Source: Bacillus coahuilensis m4-4
GTDB taxonomy: Bacteria > Bacillota > Bacilli > Bacillales > Bacillaceae_K
Assembly (NCBI RefSeq): GCF_000171615.1
Contig: NZ_ABFU01000037.3
Location: forward strand, 27,975-91,974
Length of the DNA stretch: 64,000 bases
Reading direction: 5' to 3'
This document shows positions 37,738-48,651 of the stretch, one piece after another. Both the position numbers and the translations under genes were made by a program. Below the pieces are notes generated by a model. It was not told the origin of the DNA and made no database searches. It worked only from the letters and a program-made list of their open reading frames with translations. Numbering within the stretch: position 1 is the first letter of the stretch; the number at the start of each line of letters is the position of its first letter.

Positions 37738-39216
37738 TTGGAAAAGGTGGACTTATTTAAAGATATTGCAGAACGTACTGGAGGAGACATTTATCTAGGA
37801 GTAGTAGGAGCCGTTAGAACAGGTAAATCTACATTTATTAAAAAATTTATGGAATTAGTTGTGATTCCAAACATTGCGAATGAGTCTGAGAGAGCAAGAA
37901 CACAGGATGAATTGCCACAAAGTGCTGCAGGAAAAACAATTATGACAACAGAACCTAAGTTTGTTCCAAATCAAGCTGCAACTGTTGCTGTTGATGAAGG
38001 TTTAGAAGTAAATATTCGTTTAGTGGATTGCGTTGGGTATACTGTTCCTGGAGCTAAAGGATATGAAGATGAAAATGGTCCAAGAATGATTAATACACCT
38101 TGGTATGAAGAACCGATACCATTTCATGAAGCAGCTGAAATTGGCACTCGTAAAGTAATCCAAGAACATTCAACGATTGGGGTAGTCGTAACAACGGATG
38201 GTTCAATCGGAGAGATACCTAGAGGGGATTATGTTGAGGCTGAAGAACGTGTTATTGAGGAGTTAAAAGAAGTAGGAAAGCCATTTATTATGGTCATTAA
38301 CTCCACACGTCCTCATCATCCTGAAACAGACCAATTACGATTAAAGCTTCAAGATAAATACGATATTCCAGTTCTTGCTATGAGTGTAGAGTCCATGAGG
38401 GAAAGCGATGTCCTAAATGTCCTTCGTGAAGCATTATTTGAGTTTCCGGTGCTTGAAGTAAATGTGAACTTACCTAGCTGGGTAATGGTCTTAAAAGAAG
38501 AACACTGGCTTCGTGAAAGCTATCAAGAAGCTGTTAAAGAAACCGTGAAAGATATAAAAAGATTACGAGATGTTGATCGCGTGGTCCAGCATTTCACTGA
38601 ATTTGAATTTATTGATCATGCAGGGCTAGCAGGAATTGAAATGGGTCAAGGAGTTGCAGAAATTGATCTTCATGCCCCGGATGAATTATACGATCAAGTC
38701 TTAAAAGAAATCGTTGGCGTTGAAATTAGAGGACGTGACCACTTGTTAGAGCTAATGCAAGATTTCTCTCATGCCAAAACGGAATATGACCAAATTTCAG
38801 ATGCTTTAAAAATGGTAAAACAAACGGGTTACGGAATTGCAGCTCCGTCTTTAGCAGATATGAGCCTAGATGAGCCAGAGATCATTCGACAAGGTTCTAG
38901 GTTTGGCGTCAGATTAAAGGCAGTTGCCCCGTCCATTCACATGATTAAAGTGGATGTGGAATCTGAATTCTCACCAATTATAGGAACAGAGAAACAAAGC
39001 GAAGAACTTGTAAGGTATTTAATGCAAGACTTTGAAGATGACCCGCTTTCCATTTGGAATTCTGATATTTTCGGAAGATCTCTTAGCTCCATAGTTAGAG
39101 AGGGAATCCAGGCAAAATTATCACTAATGCCTGAAAATGCTCGATATAAACTAAAAGAAACGTTAGAAAGAATTATTAATGAGGGATCTGGTGGATTAAT
39201 CGCCATAATCTTATAA
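37738..39216 (+). CDS. spoIVA: SpoIVA, ATPase scaffold of the spore coat basement layer
   Basis: From TTG 37738, behind GGGAGGG, the product is 492 residues, exactly the B. subtilis length, beginning MEKVDLFKDIAERTGGDIYLG. The Walker A motif GAVRTGKSTF is at about 23-32, a Walker B-like RLVDCVGY follows, and the C-terminus LERIINEGSGGLIAIIL is conserved. It polymerises with ATP hydrolysis on the forespore surface and anchors the coat. Confidence 0.97.
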   Translation: MEKVDLFKDIAERTGGDIYLGVVGAVRTGKSTFIKKFMELVVIPNIANESERARTQDELPQSAAGKTIMTTEPKFVPNQAATVAVDEGLEVNIRLVDCVGYTVPGAKGYEDENGPRMINTPWYEEPIPFHEAAEIGTRKVIQEHSTIGVVVTTDGSIGEIPRGDYVEAEERVIEELKEVGKPFIMVINSTRPHHPETDQLRLKLQDKYDIPVLAMSVESMRESDVLNVLREALFEFPVLEVNVNLPSWVMVLKEEHWLRESYQEAVKETVKDIKRLRDVDRVVQHFTEFEFIDHAGLAGIEMGQGVAEIDLHAPDELYDQVLKEIVGVEIRGRDHLLELMQDFSHAKTEYDQISDALKMVKQTGYGIAAPSLADMSLDEPEIIRQGSRFGVRLKAVAPSIHMIKVDVESEFSPIIGTEKQSEELVRYLMQDFEDDPLSIWNSDIFGRSLSSIVREGIQAKLSLMPENARYKLKETLERIINEGSGGLIAIIL

Positions 39217-39225
39217 ATATGCTCG

Positions 39226-39252
39226 AAAGCCTATTTTATAGGCTTTTTTTTA
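39226..39252 (+). terminator. Terminator after spoIVA
   Basis: AAAGCCTAT (39226-39234) pairs with ATAGGCTTT (39238-39246) around three bases, followed by a T tract. Confidence 0.9.
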
Positions 39253-39596
39253 TGGGAAATGATGTTTAATTTTATGAGAGGGTGGAAAAACAGAGGGAGT
39301 GGAACTCGTAGAACAAAAGAGAAAAGGATTATTTTTATGAAAAAATGTTAAGGAATTCTTAATTTTTCCCCCAAAAAGCTAGATTATATGCAAAGATTCC
39401 CATAAATTCTATAAATATTCTTGCGAACCTAATTTTTATGTGATAATCTTTTAACAGAATTACTGATGAACCTTGATTCGACAGGTTTTTATTAGGATTC
39501 TTACATAACCATGTATATAATAATCATATTTTGTTTACAGTGGTAACAACAACTGATGGTTATTGAATAATTCCCTTTTGGGAGGAGGTGAATGGC
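39253..39596. other. Gene-free region upstream of hbs
   Basis: About 340 AT-rich bases with no gene. It must hold the hbs promoters, but I cannot single one out with confidence. A short repeat (39298-39341) matches 35853-35890. The ribosome site GGGAGGAGGTG at 39580-39590 is very strong, as expected for an abundant protein. Confidence 0.5.
39298..39341. repeat. Short intergenic repeat, copy 2
   Basis: AGTGGAAC, then GTAGA, ACAAAAG, AGGATT and TTTTATGA in the same order as at 35853-35890. Confidence 0.4.
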
Positions 39597-39869
39597 ATGA
39601 ACAAGACAGAACTTATTAACGCAGTAGCAGAAGCAACAGAACTTTCTAAGAAAGATGCGACTAAAGCTGTTGATGCCGTATTTGAATCAATTCAAAACGC
39701 TCTAGCGAACGGTGATAAAGTACAACTTATCGGATTTGGTAACTTCGAGGTACGTGAGCGTTCTGCTCGTAAAGGGCGTAACCCACAGACTGGTGAAGAA
39801 ATCGAAATCGCAGCAAGCAAAGTACCTGCATTTAAACCAGGGAAAGCTCTTAAAGACGCTGTAAAATAA
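39597..39869 (+). CDS. hbs: Hbs (HU), histone-like DNA-binding protein
   Basis: 90 residues from ATG 39597; a GTG at 39588 lies within the ribosome site and is rejected. The whole HU fold is present, with the signature [21 protein letters not shown] and the C-terminal [16 protein letters not shown]. Essential nucleoid protein in Bacillus. Position spoIVA-hbs-folE-mtrB is as in B. subtilis. Confidence 0.97.
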   Translation: MNKTELINAVAEATELSKKDATKAVDAVFESIQNALANGDKVQLIGFGNFEVRERSARKGRNPQTGEEIEIAASKVPAFKPGKALKDAVK

Positions 39870-39894
39870 TCCTACATATAGTATTGAGGATGAG

Positions 39895-39925
39895 AACCAC
39901 ACATGTTGAATGTGTGGTTTTTTTG
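39895..39925 (+). terminator. Terminator after hbs
   Basis: AACCACACAT (39895-39904) pairs with ATGTGTGGTT (39910-39919), followed by T run. Confidence 0.92.
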
Positions 39926-40094
39926 TATAATCTATGAAACGTGTAGACAAAATGAAAAGCTTCTTCCTACTACTTAATTCCTGTTTCCATCCTTCTTGAG
40001 AGTATGCTATTATTATCAATAGTCTTTATCAACGATCAAGTGAGATTGAGTTTGCTAAAATATAGAAGATATGTGGAAGACCGATACATGAATT
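39926..40094. other. Gene-free region between hbs terminator and folE leader
   Basis: About 170 AT-rich bases with no gene seen; the folE promoter must lie here or in the structured leader that follows. Confidence 0.45.
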
Positions 40095-40158
40095 CTAGTA
40101 AGTTTCCCTCACATAAGCTAACGATGCGTAAGGGTAATTTTTTTTACCTACTTACTAG
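40095..40158 (+). promoter_or_regulatory. Structured leader upstream of folE
   Basis: CTAGTAAGT (40095-40103) and ACTTACTAG (40150-40158) are a perfect 9-bp inverted repeat. Between them CCCT/AGGG arms precede an eight-T run (about 40138-40145), like a terminator nested inside an outer stem. The folE start is 47 bases further on. It matches no riboswitch class I know. Confidence 0.45.
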
Positions 40159-40204
40159 ATGATATAAAAGGTAGTTTGTCTACAGCAAGGTAGGAGTGGA
40201 GAAA

Positions 40205-40769
40205 GTGAAAGAAGTAAATCGTGAACAAATTGAACAGGCAGTTCGATTAATCATTGAAGCAGTTGGGGAAGATCCTAATAGAGAAGGATTAGTAGATACA
40301 CCAAAACGCGTAGCTAAAATGTATGAAGAAGTTTTTTCAGGATTAAACGAAGATCCTAAAGAGCATTTTGAAACCGTTTTTTCTGAAGAACATGAAGAAT
40401 TAGTTTTAGTAAAGGATATCCCTTTTTATTCTATGTGTGAACATCACCTTGTCCCTTTTTTTGGAAAAGCGCATGTAGCTTATATACCAAAGGATGGTCG
40501 TGTTACTGGATTAAGTAAGTTAGCCAGAGCGGTTGAAGTGATCGCAAAACGTCCTCAACTTCAAGAGAGAATCACTGCAACGGTAGCTGATTCTATTATG
40601 GAAAAACTCCTACCTCATGGTGCAATGGTAATGGTAGAGGCTGAGCATATGTGTATGACTATGAGAGGTGTAAAAAACCTGGTGCCTCTACAATAACCAC
40701 CGCTGTAAGAGGTGTTTTGCTGACGATCCAACCAAAAGGGCAGAGATTTTTGCACTAATTAAAAACTAA
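40205..40769 (+). CDS. folE: FolE (MtrA), GTP cyclohydrolase I (two frameshifts in this sequence)
   Basis: From GTG 40205 behind TAGGAG. The product shows the zinc/catalytic segments [20 protein letters not shown] and CMTMRGVK. Single bases are missing from the A run at 40672-40677 and the T run at 40715-40718. Restoring both gives GVKKPGA...[22 protein letters not shown] and about 188 residues (B. subtilis 190). It makes dihydroneopterin triphosphate, first step of folate synthesis. mtrB lies downstream as in B. subtilis. Confidence 0.9.
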
Positions 40770-40925
40770 AAACATCTGAAATGATAAAATGAAGAGATGG
40801 AATGTTGAAAAGCATAATCCTTCTCTTTACACTATTTTTATCTAGGTGAAGTTGAAATAGTAGGATGAATTCTAAGAAAGCGGAGCCATTTCTAGTGTAT
40901 ATGCTAAGAAGGAGTGATCTTTAAG

Positions 40926-41159
40926 ATGAAACCAACCAACGATTTTGTTGTAATAAAAGCAGAAGAGGATAGCGTGAATGTTATAGGTCTTACTAGGGGT
41001 ACAGATACGAGGTTTCATCATTCGGAAAAATTAGATCGTGGAGAAGTGATGATTGCTCAGTTTACAGAGCATACCTCCGCCATTAAAGTTAGAGGAAAAG
41101 CTCAAATTTTAACAAGCTTCGGAGAAGTTCAAAGCGATTCAAAACACTCATCAAGCTGA
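40926..41159 (+). CDS. mtrB: MtrB (TRAP), tryptophan-activated RNA-binding attenuation protein
   Basis: 77 residues from ATG 40926, behind GAAGGAG. The sequence [20 protein letters not shown], then [32 protein letters not shown] contains the Lys/Lys/Arg RNA-contacting residues of TRAP (KLDRGE and KVRGKA). TRAP forms an 11-mer that binds (G/U)AG repeats when loaded with tryptophan. Its classic target, the trp operon, is not at its usual place in this window. Confidence 0.95.
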   Translation: MKPTNDFVVIKAEEDSVNVIGLTRGTDTRFHHSEKLDRGEVMIAQFTEHTSAIKVRGKAQILTSFGEVQSDSKHSSS

Positions 41160-41182
41160 TTAGAAGTAATCAGCTTTATTTA
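41153..41182 (+). terminator. Terminator overlapping the mtrB stop
   Basis: AAGCTGATTA (41153-41162) pairs with TAATCAGCTT (41167-41176), followed by TATTTAT. Confidence 0.8.
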
Positions 41183-41316
41183 TATCATCAAGGTGTATAG
41201 AAACATCTTAAAGAAGCAGTACTATTAGAAATTTTCTGTAGTAGTATGATATAATAAGTGTTGCTTTTAAAGAAGACGAATATAGTTCTACATAAAAAGA
41301 AATGGGGATTCAAGGT

Positions 41317-42097
41317 ATGGAAGTTACAGCAATCATTGAAAAAATAAAAACCTACACAAATGAAAAGCTAGCGCATTCCTATTTGCAACAGTACTTGGAT
41401 TCTCCAGAACTTGATGAAGATAAAGTGTATTTTTTAACACTTCCATTCCCTTTTCATATATCAGAGGAACAAATTAAAGCCATTTCAACCACATTGTTGA
41501 TTGAAGTTGCTCTTGAAACCCATGAAAGTATTCGTAATCAAAACAGTGAACAATTTAAAGAACAACAATTAACAGTTCTTGCGGGTATTTATTTTAGTGG
41601 TTTGTACTATCAGATTCTTGCTAAGGAAAGAAAATTTAAACCTTGTAAAGTACCTAGCTTCTGGTATTAAGGAAATCAATGAGGTAAAGATATCACTTTA
41701 TAAAAAAGGAACAGATTATCACGACATCTTTCAATCACTTATTAAACTAGAGACGGCATTAATTAAAAGAGTGTTTGAGTTTTATAATCACCATCCTTTT
41801 CATCCAGTTTTAGAAAATGTACTGTTCTTTAAAAGACTCATGAAAGAACAAGAGCTTTTCCATAAAGGTGAAGAATCTGTCCTATTTAGAGCACTATTAA
41901 AAAGCTCGGAGGATAAAGGGACTGATAGTAAGCGTTTGGTTATGAATATGGTTATGGATAAAATAATGGAATTAAGATCAGTGATTGTTAGGCAGATAAA
42001 TTTGGATCCGAAATTTTCTACTATCTTAAAGGATCGAATTCTCACAATCATTCATGAGCCAACCTTACCTTTGAAAACACTAGCAGAGGAAGGATAA
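41317..42097 (+). CDS. hepS: HepS, heptaprenyl diphosphate synthase component I (frameshifted in this sequence)
   Basis: Start taken at ATG 41317; ATG 41302 is in frame but has no ribosome site. The first part ends LTVLAGIYFSGLYYQILAKE, the second continues NLNLVKYLASGIKEINEVKI, joined by removing one A at 41627-41629. The result is about 259 residues (B. subtilis 251). HepS is the non-catalytic partner of HepT in making the menaquinone side chain. Gene order hepS-menG-hepT is conserved. Confidence 0.88.
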
Positions 42098-42098
42098 T

Positions 42099-42807
42099 AT
42101 GACAAAACAATCAAAAGAAACAAAAAGTACATGGTGTTTTCGAATCAATATCTACTGATTATGATAAGATGAACGGTATTATTAGCTTTCAATTACATAA
42201 AAAGTGGCGGAAAGATACAATGAACAAAATGAAGGTACCAAAAGGTGCTAAAACGTTAGATGTTTGCTGTGGAACCGCTGATTGGACACTTGCTCTCGGA
42301 GATGCAGTAGGTGAAACAGGCGAAGCTGTTGGTTTAGACTTTAGTCAAAATATGCTAAGTGTAGGAAAACAAAAAGTGGAAGCATCTGATATGAAACAAG
42401 TAACACTCATTCATGGAAATGCTATGGAATTACCTTTTGAAGATAACACATTTGATTATGTAACCATTGGGTTTGGCCTGCGTAATGTACCAGACTATTT
42501 ACAAGTTCTAAAAGAAATGAATAGAGTACTAAAGCCTGGAGGTATGGCCGTTTGTTTAGAAACTTCCCAACCAACACTTCCTGGCTATCGACAAGCATTC
42601 TACTTCTACTTCCGTTATATCATGCCGTTTTTTGGGAAGATATTCGCGAAAAGTTTTTCTGAATATTCTTGGTTACAGGAATCTGCCAGAGATTTTCCTG
42701 GAATGAAAGAATTAGCGGGTCTATTTAAAAAGGCTGATTTTAAAGATGTTTATTATAAATCCTACAGCGGCGGGGCTGCGGCAGTACATATTGGATACAA
42801 AAAATAG
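42099..42807 (+). CDS. menG: MenG/UbiE, demethylmenaquinone methyltransferase (frameshifted in this sequence)
   Basis: The ATG at 42099 follows the hepS stop. An extra A in the run at 42122-42126 breaks the frame; correcting it gives [22 protein letters not shown] and about 235 residues. SAM-binding motif [11 protein letters not shown], then GNAMELPF and FGLRNVPDY are family signatures. It performs the last step of menaquinone synthesis. The quinone feeds the QcrABC complex at 56-57 kb. Confidence 0.92.
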
Positions 42808-42827
42808 GTAAAGCTAGGTGGTTTGAC

Positions 42828-43790
42828 ATGAAGTTAGCACAATATTATTCCTTCCTCCATCAAGATATCAACATAATTGAGGAAGAATTACAACAGGCTA
42901 TTTCTTCATCCTCACAAACGTTAAATGAGGCATCCTTGCATTTACTTCAAGCTGGTGGGAAGAGAATACGCCCGGTTTTTGTCCTTCTTGGAGGGAAATT
43001 TGGCGAATATAATATTGATGTAGTGAAGAATGTTGCTGTGTCCTTAGAACTTATTCACATGGCTTCACTAGTTCTGGACGATGTAATTGATGATGCAGAA
43101 ATAAGACGAGGAATTCCAACTGTTAAATCACAATGGGACAATAAAGTCGCTATGTATACCGGGGATTATATTTTTGCTAGATCGCTTGACTACATGTTAA
43201 ACATTCCAAATCCAGAGGCACATAAAATACTTTCTGATGCAATTGTAGAAGTATGCAAGGGAGAAATAGCGCAAATAAAAGACAAATACTTATTTGAGCA
43301 GAGTTTAAGAGATTATTTGAGAAGAATTAAACGCAAGACTGCATTGTTAATTGCCGTTAGCTGCCAGTTAGGAGCCATTGTGTCTGGAGCTCCTCGGGAA
43401 GTCCATGAACGGTTATACAGGTTTGGTTATTATGTTGGTATGTCTTTTCAAATTATTGATGATATTTTAGATTTTACCGCTACGGCAGATGAGCTAGGAA
43501 AACCAGCAGGTGGAGATTTACTTCAAGGAAACATTACGCTTCCTGTATTATTTGCGATGGAAGACCCTACTTTAAGACAACAAATTACGTTGGTACATGA
43601 AAACATTTCATCAGATGAATTACAAACAATTATTGTCAATGTCAAAAATTCTGATGCCATTGAACGATCTCACCAGGTAAGTCAACAGTACCTTAAGAAA
43701 GCCATTCAAGAATTAAGGCACCTTCCTAAAAACAAAGCGAAGTCTACCTTAAGGGATATTGCAACCTATTTAGGAAAAAGAAAATATTAG
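42828..43790 (+). CDS. hepT: HepT, heptaprenyl diphosphate synthase component II
   Basis: 320 residues, intact. GGKRIRP, the first Asp-rich motif DDVIDD and the second DDILDFT are the catalytic motifs of trans-prenyltransferases. It condenses IPP units onto farnesyl diphosphate, working with HepS. Last gene of the hepS-menG-hepT run. Confidence 0.95.
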   Translation: MKLAQYYSFLHQDINIIEEELQQAISSSSQTLNEASLHLLQAGGKRIRPVFVLLGGKFGEYNIDVVKNVAVSLELIHMASLVLDDVIDDAEIRRGIPTVKSQWDNKVAMYTGDYIFARSLDYMLNIPNPEAHKILSDAIVEVCKGEIAQIKDKYLFEQSLRDYLRRIKRKTALLIAVSCQLGAIVSGAPREVHERLYRFGYYVGMSFQIIDDILDFTATADELGKPAGGDLLQGNITLPVLFAMEDPTLRQQITLVHENISSDELQTIIVNVKNSDAIERSHQVSQQYLKKAIQELRHLPKNKAKSTLRDIATYLGKRKY

Positions 43791-43887
43791 AAAATTATGA
43801 ATGAAAACGTTGTCAAAATAATAAAAGAGTGTTACCATTTTCTTTGGGTAGAATAATATCCTACATACATAACAAAGGGTGGAGAAA

Positions 43888-44333
43888 ATGGAACAGACTT
43901 TTTTAATGGTTAAACCGGACGGTGTACAAAGAGGGTATGTTGGCGATATCGTTTCTCGTTTTGAGAAAAAAGGCTTTCAGCTTGTTGGGGCCAAGTTGAT
44001 GACCATTTCATCTGAATTAGCTGAAGAACATTATGCAGAGCATAAAGAAAGACCATTTTTCGGTGAATTAGTAGAATTCATTACTTCTGGTCCGGTTTTG
44101 CTATGGTTTGGCAAGGAGAGAACGTCATTGCTACAGCACGCACAATGATGGGGAAAACCAATCCTCAAGAGGCAGCACCTGGAACAATTCGTGGAGATTT
44201 TGGTATTTCAATGGGGAAAAATATTATTCACGGATCTGATTCTCCGGACAGCGCAAAAAGAGAAATTGGTTTATTCTTAGAAGAAGGTAATTTAAACGAA
44301 TACAGCAAAGTGACAAATGAATGGATCTATTAA
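43888..44333 (+). CDS. ndk: Ndk, nucleoside diphosphate kinase (frameshifted in this sequence)
   Basis: ATG 43888 follows GGGTGGAG. A T missing from the run at 44096-44099 splits it; with it the join reads [19 protein letters not shown] and the product is 148 residues, the family length. The phospho-histidine is in NIIHGSDS. It equilibrates nucleoside triphosphates. Terminator follows. Confidence 0.94.
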
Positions 44334-44339
44334 TCGTTT

Positions 44340-44373
44340 AACTGACTAGAATAACTTCTAGTCAGTTTTTTTC
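44340..44373 (+). terminator. Terminator after ndk
   Basis: AACTGACTAGAA (44340-44351) pairs perfectly with TTCTAGTCAGTT (44356-44367), then T run. Confidence 0.92.
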
Positions 44374-44467
44374 TTGTTTAGTTAGTCTTTTATATGTAAA
44401 GACATTCATACCTTTCTTCCGACCTTAATATGATAAAGGATAAAAGTATTGACAAGGTGGGAGTTGA

Positions 44468-44932
44468 ATGGAAAACATTTCGTATGAAAAAAGCGTCCGT
44501 GTTTTTATTGCAAGTCCATTTTTTGATGAAGAACAAATTGACCGAGTATCAAGGCTCGAACAGGCATTACTTGAAAATCCTTATGTGGCAGATTTCTTTT
44601 CAGCAAGATATCATCAATTTGAACACTTGACCTTTGGTACAGATATCTGGAGAAAAGTGGTTTTTCAAAATGATCTTCGCTTCCTTAGAAGAGCAGATGT
44701 AGTTGTAGCCATACATGATTTTGAGGATATGAGTGTAGATAGTGGAACGGCATTTGAAATTGGCTATGCTTATGCGATGCAAAAACCAATACTATTGATA
44801 AAAGAAAAAGACGCTGCCATAAACCTCATGTTAGCAGAAAGTCTCCATGCCTATTTAACCAATGTAGAAGACGTAGCTACCTATGACTTTTTTCGTATGC
44901 CGCCTTCACGATATGAAGGACTTATAATCTAG
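44468..44932 (+). CDS. Nucleoside 2-deoxyribosyltransferase-like protein
   Basis: 154 residues. VRVFIASPFFDEEQ at the start, RADVVVAIHDFEDMSVDSGTAFEIGYAYAMQKPI in the second half (shown here only as the core SGTAFEIGYAYA) carry the conserved Asp and the catalytic Glu of the NDT family. Relatives transfer deoxyribose between bases or cleave nucleotide glycosidic bonds. It has its own GGTGGGAG site and is an insertion between ndk and cheR relative to B. subtilis. Substrate unknown. Confidence 0.75.
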   Translation: MENISYEKSVRVFIASPFFDEEQIDRVSRLEQALLENPYVADFFSARYHQFEHLTFGTDIWRKVVFQNDLRFLRRADVVVAIHDFEDMSVDSGTAFEIGYAYAMQKPILLIKEKDAAINLMLAESLHAYLTNVEDVATYDFFRMPPSRYEGLII

Positions 44933-45037
44933 AAAAGATTCTATCAAGATCCTAAGTGAAAAGTACTATAATACTTATTCTATTTGCCGATATATAGTAT
45001 ACAGAGCTTATTTACTTAGGGAAGGAAACTGTATATC

Positions 45038-45813
<776 letters not shown>

Positions 45814-45822
45814 CAAATCAAG

Positions 45823-45866
45823 CATGGAAAATTTAGAAATTCTAATTTTTCATGTCTTTTTTTTTT
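45823..45866 (+). terminator. Terminator after cheR
   Basis: CATGGAAAATT-AGAAT pairs imperfectly with ATTCTAATTTTTCATG, followed by a tract of ten or more T. Confidence 0.8.
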
Positions 45867-45943
45867 GTTTTAGTCTGTACAGATGATAATATTATGGTAT
45901 ATTGATACATAAATTCTTTAACGAGTTGAAGGGGGAAAGTGAA

Positions 45944-47112
45944 ATGAGGTATTTAACATCAGGAGAGTCTCATGGGCCTCAACTAACAGCTATTATTGAA
46001 GGGTTACCTGCGGGTATGCCATTAATAGCGGACGATATTAATGTTGAACTTCAAAGAAGACAAAAAGGTCATGGGCGCGGAAGGCGTATGCAAATAGAAA
46101 AAGACACAGTAGCCATCCTAGGTGGTATTAGGCACGGCTACACACTTGGCTCACCGGTTGCGTTAGTAGTAGAAAATAATGATTGGAAACATTGGACTAA
46201 AATTATGGGTATTGAGCCCTATGAAGGAAATGACGAGGAAATTAAGAGAGTGATTACTAGACCTAGACCAGGACATGCAGATTTAAATGGTGGAATTAAA
46301 TATGGTCATAGAGATCTAAGAAATATTTTAGAACGTTCTTCTGCTAGAGAAACTACGATAAGAGTAGCAGTGGGAGCTGTAGCGAAAAATTATTATCTGA
46401 AGTTGGGGTTGAAGTGGCAGGATACGTAAGGGAAATTGGAGGAATCGTAGCTGAAGAAAAATCGTATTCTTCTATAGAGGAACTTAGAACGATTACAGAG
46501 GCTTCACCTGTCAGAAGCTTAGATCCTATTGCTGAACAGAAGATGATGGATTTAATTGATGAGAGCAAAAAAAATGGAGATTCCATAGGGGGGGTAGTCG
46601 AAGTAGTGGTCGAAGGTATGCCACCTGGAGTTGGAAGTTATGTGCACTACGACAGAAAATTAGATGCGAAAATTGCAGCAGCTGTCATGAGTATTAATGC
46701 TTTTAAAGGTGTTGAATTTGGGCTCGGATTTGAGATGGCAAGGAAGCCTGGTAGTGAGGTACATGATGAGATCATTTGGGATCAGCATACGGGTTATTCT
46801 AGACGAACAAATCGTTTGGGAGGATTTGAAGGTGGCATGACAACAGGGCAACCAATTATTGTGAAAGGGGTCATGAAACCAATTCCTACTCTATATAAAC
46901 CTTTAAAATCAGTGGATATAGATACAAAAGAAGCGTTTACTGCGAGCATCGAACGAAGTGACAGCTGTGCAGTTCCTGCAGCTAGTGTGGTAGCTGAAAA
47001 TGTTGTGGCCTTTGAACTAGCGAAAGAAATGCTAGAGCAATTTTCACATGATCAATTTCAAGAATTTGTTGATGCGGTAGCCAAGTATCGTGAAAAAGTA
47101 AAGGAGTTTTAA
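45944..47112 (+). CDS. aroC: AroC (AroF of B. subtilis), chorismate synthase (frameshifted in this sequence)
   Basis: ATG 45944 follows AGGGGGAAAG. Motifs [19 protein letters not shown] and the GRSS-like [16 protein letters not shown] are present. An A is missing from the run at 46385-46389; repair gives [21 protein letters not shown] and about 389 residues (B. subtilis 390). It makes chorismate from EPSP with reduced FMN. First gene of the aromatic supraoperon. Confidence 0.94.
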
Positions 47113-47115
47113 ACG

Positions 47116-48205
47116 ATGTCTAAAATAGAGATTCAAACTTCCTCAAAACAATATCCAGTTTGGGTAGGGTTTGATATCTTGTCAACATTACCTGAGCAAA
47201 TTGAATTACTTGGAACCATTTCATCGATCCTTGTTATTGTAGATGAAACGGTTCAAGGACTTCATCTTCCTACGTTGTTGAACGTTTTGCCAAAAGAAAA
47301 TCATGTCTATGTTGTGCCTAATGGAGAAGGTTGCAAAACATTTTCTGTTTATGAAGAAGTCTTAACCTTTGCTTTAGAAAAAAGATTAGACCGTAAATCA
47401 TTAGTGATTGCTTTTGGTGGAGGAGCTGTTGGAGACCTCGCTGGATTTGTCGCTTCTACCTATATGCGAGGGATCCCATTTATACAAGTTCCTACAACGT
47501 TACTAGCTCACGATAGTGCAGTTGGCGGAAAAGTAGCTATTAACCATAAGCTTGGAAAAAATATGATTGGACAATTCCATCAACCAGTAGCGGTGGTTTA
47601 TGACTTAAACTTTTTAAAGACGTTACCAGAGGAAGAATGGTTATCTGGTTTTGGTGAAGTCATTAAACATAGCATGCTTGATGAACATCATTTTTATGAA
47701 GAACTAAAAGATGAATGCCGTTCCATTTCTGATCTGCAATCTTCTAAAATGAAAGAATTTAATAAAAAAAGGGATACATGTAAAAAATCGAATCGTTACA
47801 AAAGATGAAAGAGAAACAAGTGTTAGAGCGTTCCTTAATTTTGGCCATACATTTGGACATAGTCTTGAAAAGGAAGTAGGATACGGCAAGATAAGACACG
47901 GTGAAGCTGTAGTAACGGGTATTTTATTCGCTTTATACCTTAGTAAAAAACACTTGAATCTTTCATTTGATTTAGATGAACTGTTTCAATGGATGAAAAA
48001 ACTAGGCTATTCGTTTGAAATCCCCAATTTAGAATTTGATGCATTGTATCATCATATGTTAGGAGATAAGAAGACAATTAATGGAGAAATTACGTTTGTC
48101 CTATTAAAACAAATAGGAGAACCTGTTCTATTAAAACTTTCAAAATCAAACTTATCAGAAGCATTCAATTGGTTAACAGATTTGTGTAGAGGAGGGGAAG
48201 AATGA
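47116..48205 (+). CDS. aroB: AroB, 3-dehydroquinate synthase (frameshifted in this sequence)
   Basis: NAD motif FGGGAVGDLAGFVASTYMRG and the metal His residues in HDSAVGGKVAINH, FGEVIKHSM and NFGHTFGHSLE identify AroB. An extra A in the run at 47764-47770 breaks it; removal gives FNKKGIHVKNRIVTKDERE and 362 residues, the B. subtilis length. Its TGA overlaps the aroH ATG by four bases. Confidence 0.94.
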
Positions 48206-48571
48206 TAAGAGGTGTAAGAGGAGCGACAACTGTTGGTCAGGATAATCCTGAGGAAATTATGGATAAGACGAAAATTCTTTTTGAAACCATACTGAAAAAA
48301 AATACATATACTTGCAGAAGACATTGCGTCTGTGTTTATCTCTACTACGCCAGATATCTCATCAGCATTCCCAGCAAAAGCGTTAAGAGAATTGAATGGT
48401 TTTTCTTATGTTCCGGTTATGTGTATGAAAGAAATGGACGTACCAAACAGTTTAGAACGTTGTATTAGAATGATGGTTCACGTTAACACACAAAGAGGTC
48501 AAATGGAAATCAAGCATGTTTATTTAGAAGGGGCTACTCACTTACGGTCTGATATGACAGAGACATCATAG
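48202..48571 (+). CDS. aroH: AroH, chorismate mutase (frameshifted in this sequence)
   Basis: MIRGVRGATTV opens the AroH-class fold, with the active-site Arg in the same stretch. An extra A in the eight-A run at 48295-48302 is removed to give LKKIHILAEDIASVFISTTPD and about 122 residues (B. subtilis 127). Converts chorismate to prephenate. In B. subtilis trpEDCFBA follows immediately; here hisC follows after only 80 bases. Confidence 0.92.
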
Positions 48572-48651
48572 TATATTTTTCATTAAACGTATGGTAAAAT
48601 GATTGTACTTTAGTATGCTAATTAATTAGAGTGTGAAAGTGAGTGGTAGTC

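Noticed and set aside
39477-39483. Single TTCGACA upstream of hbs
   Set aside because: Same reason; no second box or known Spo0A control of hbs.
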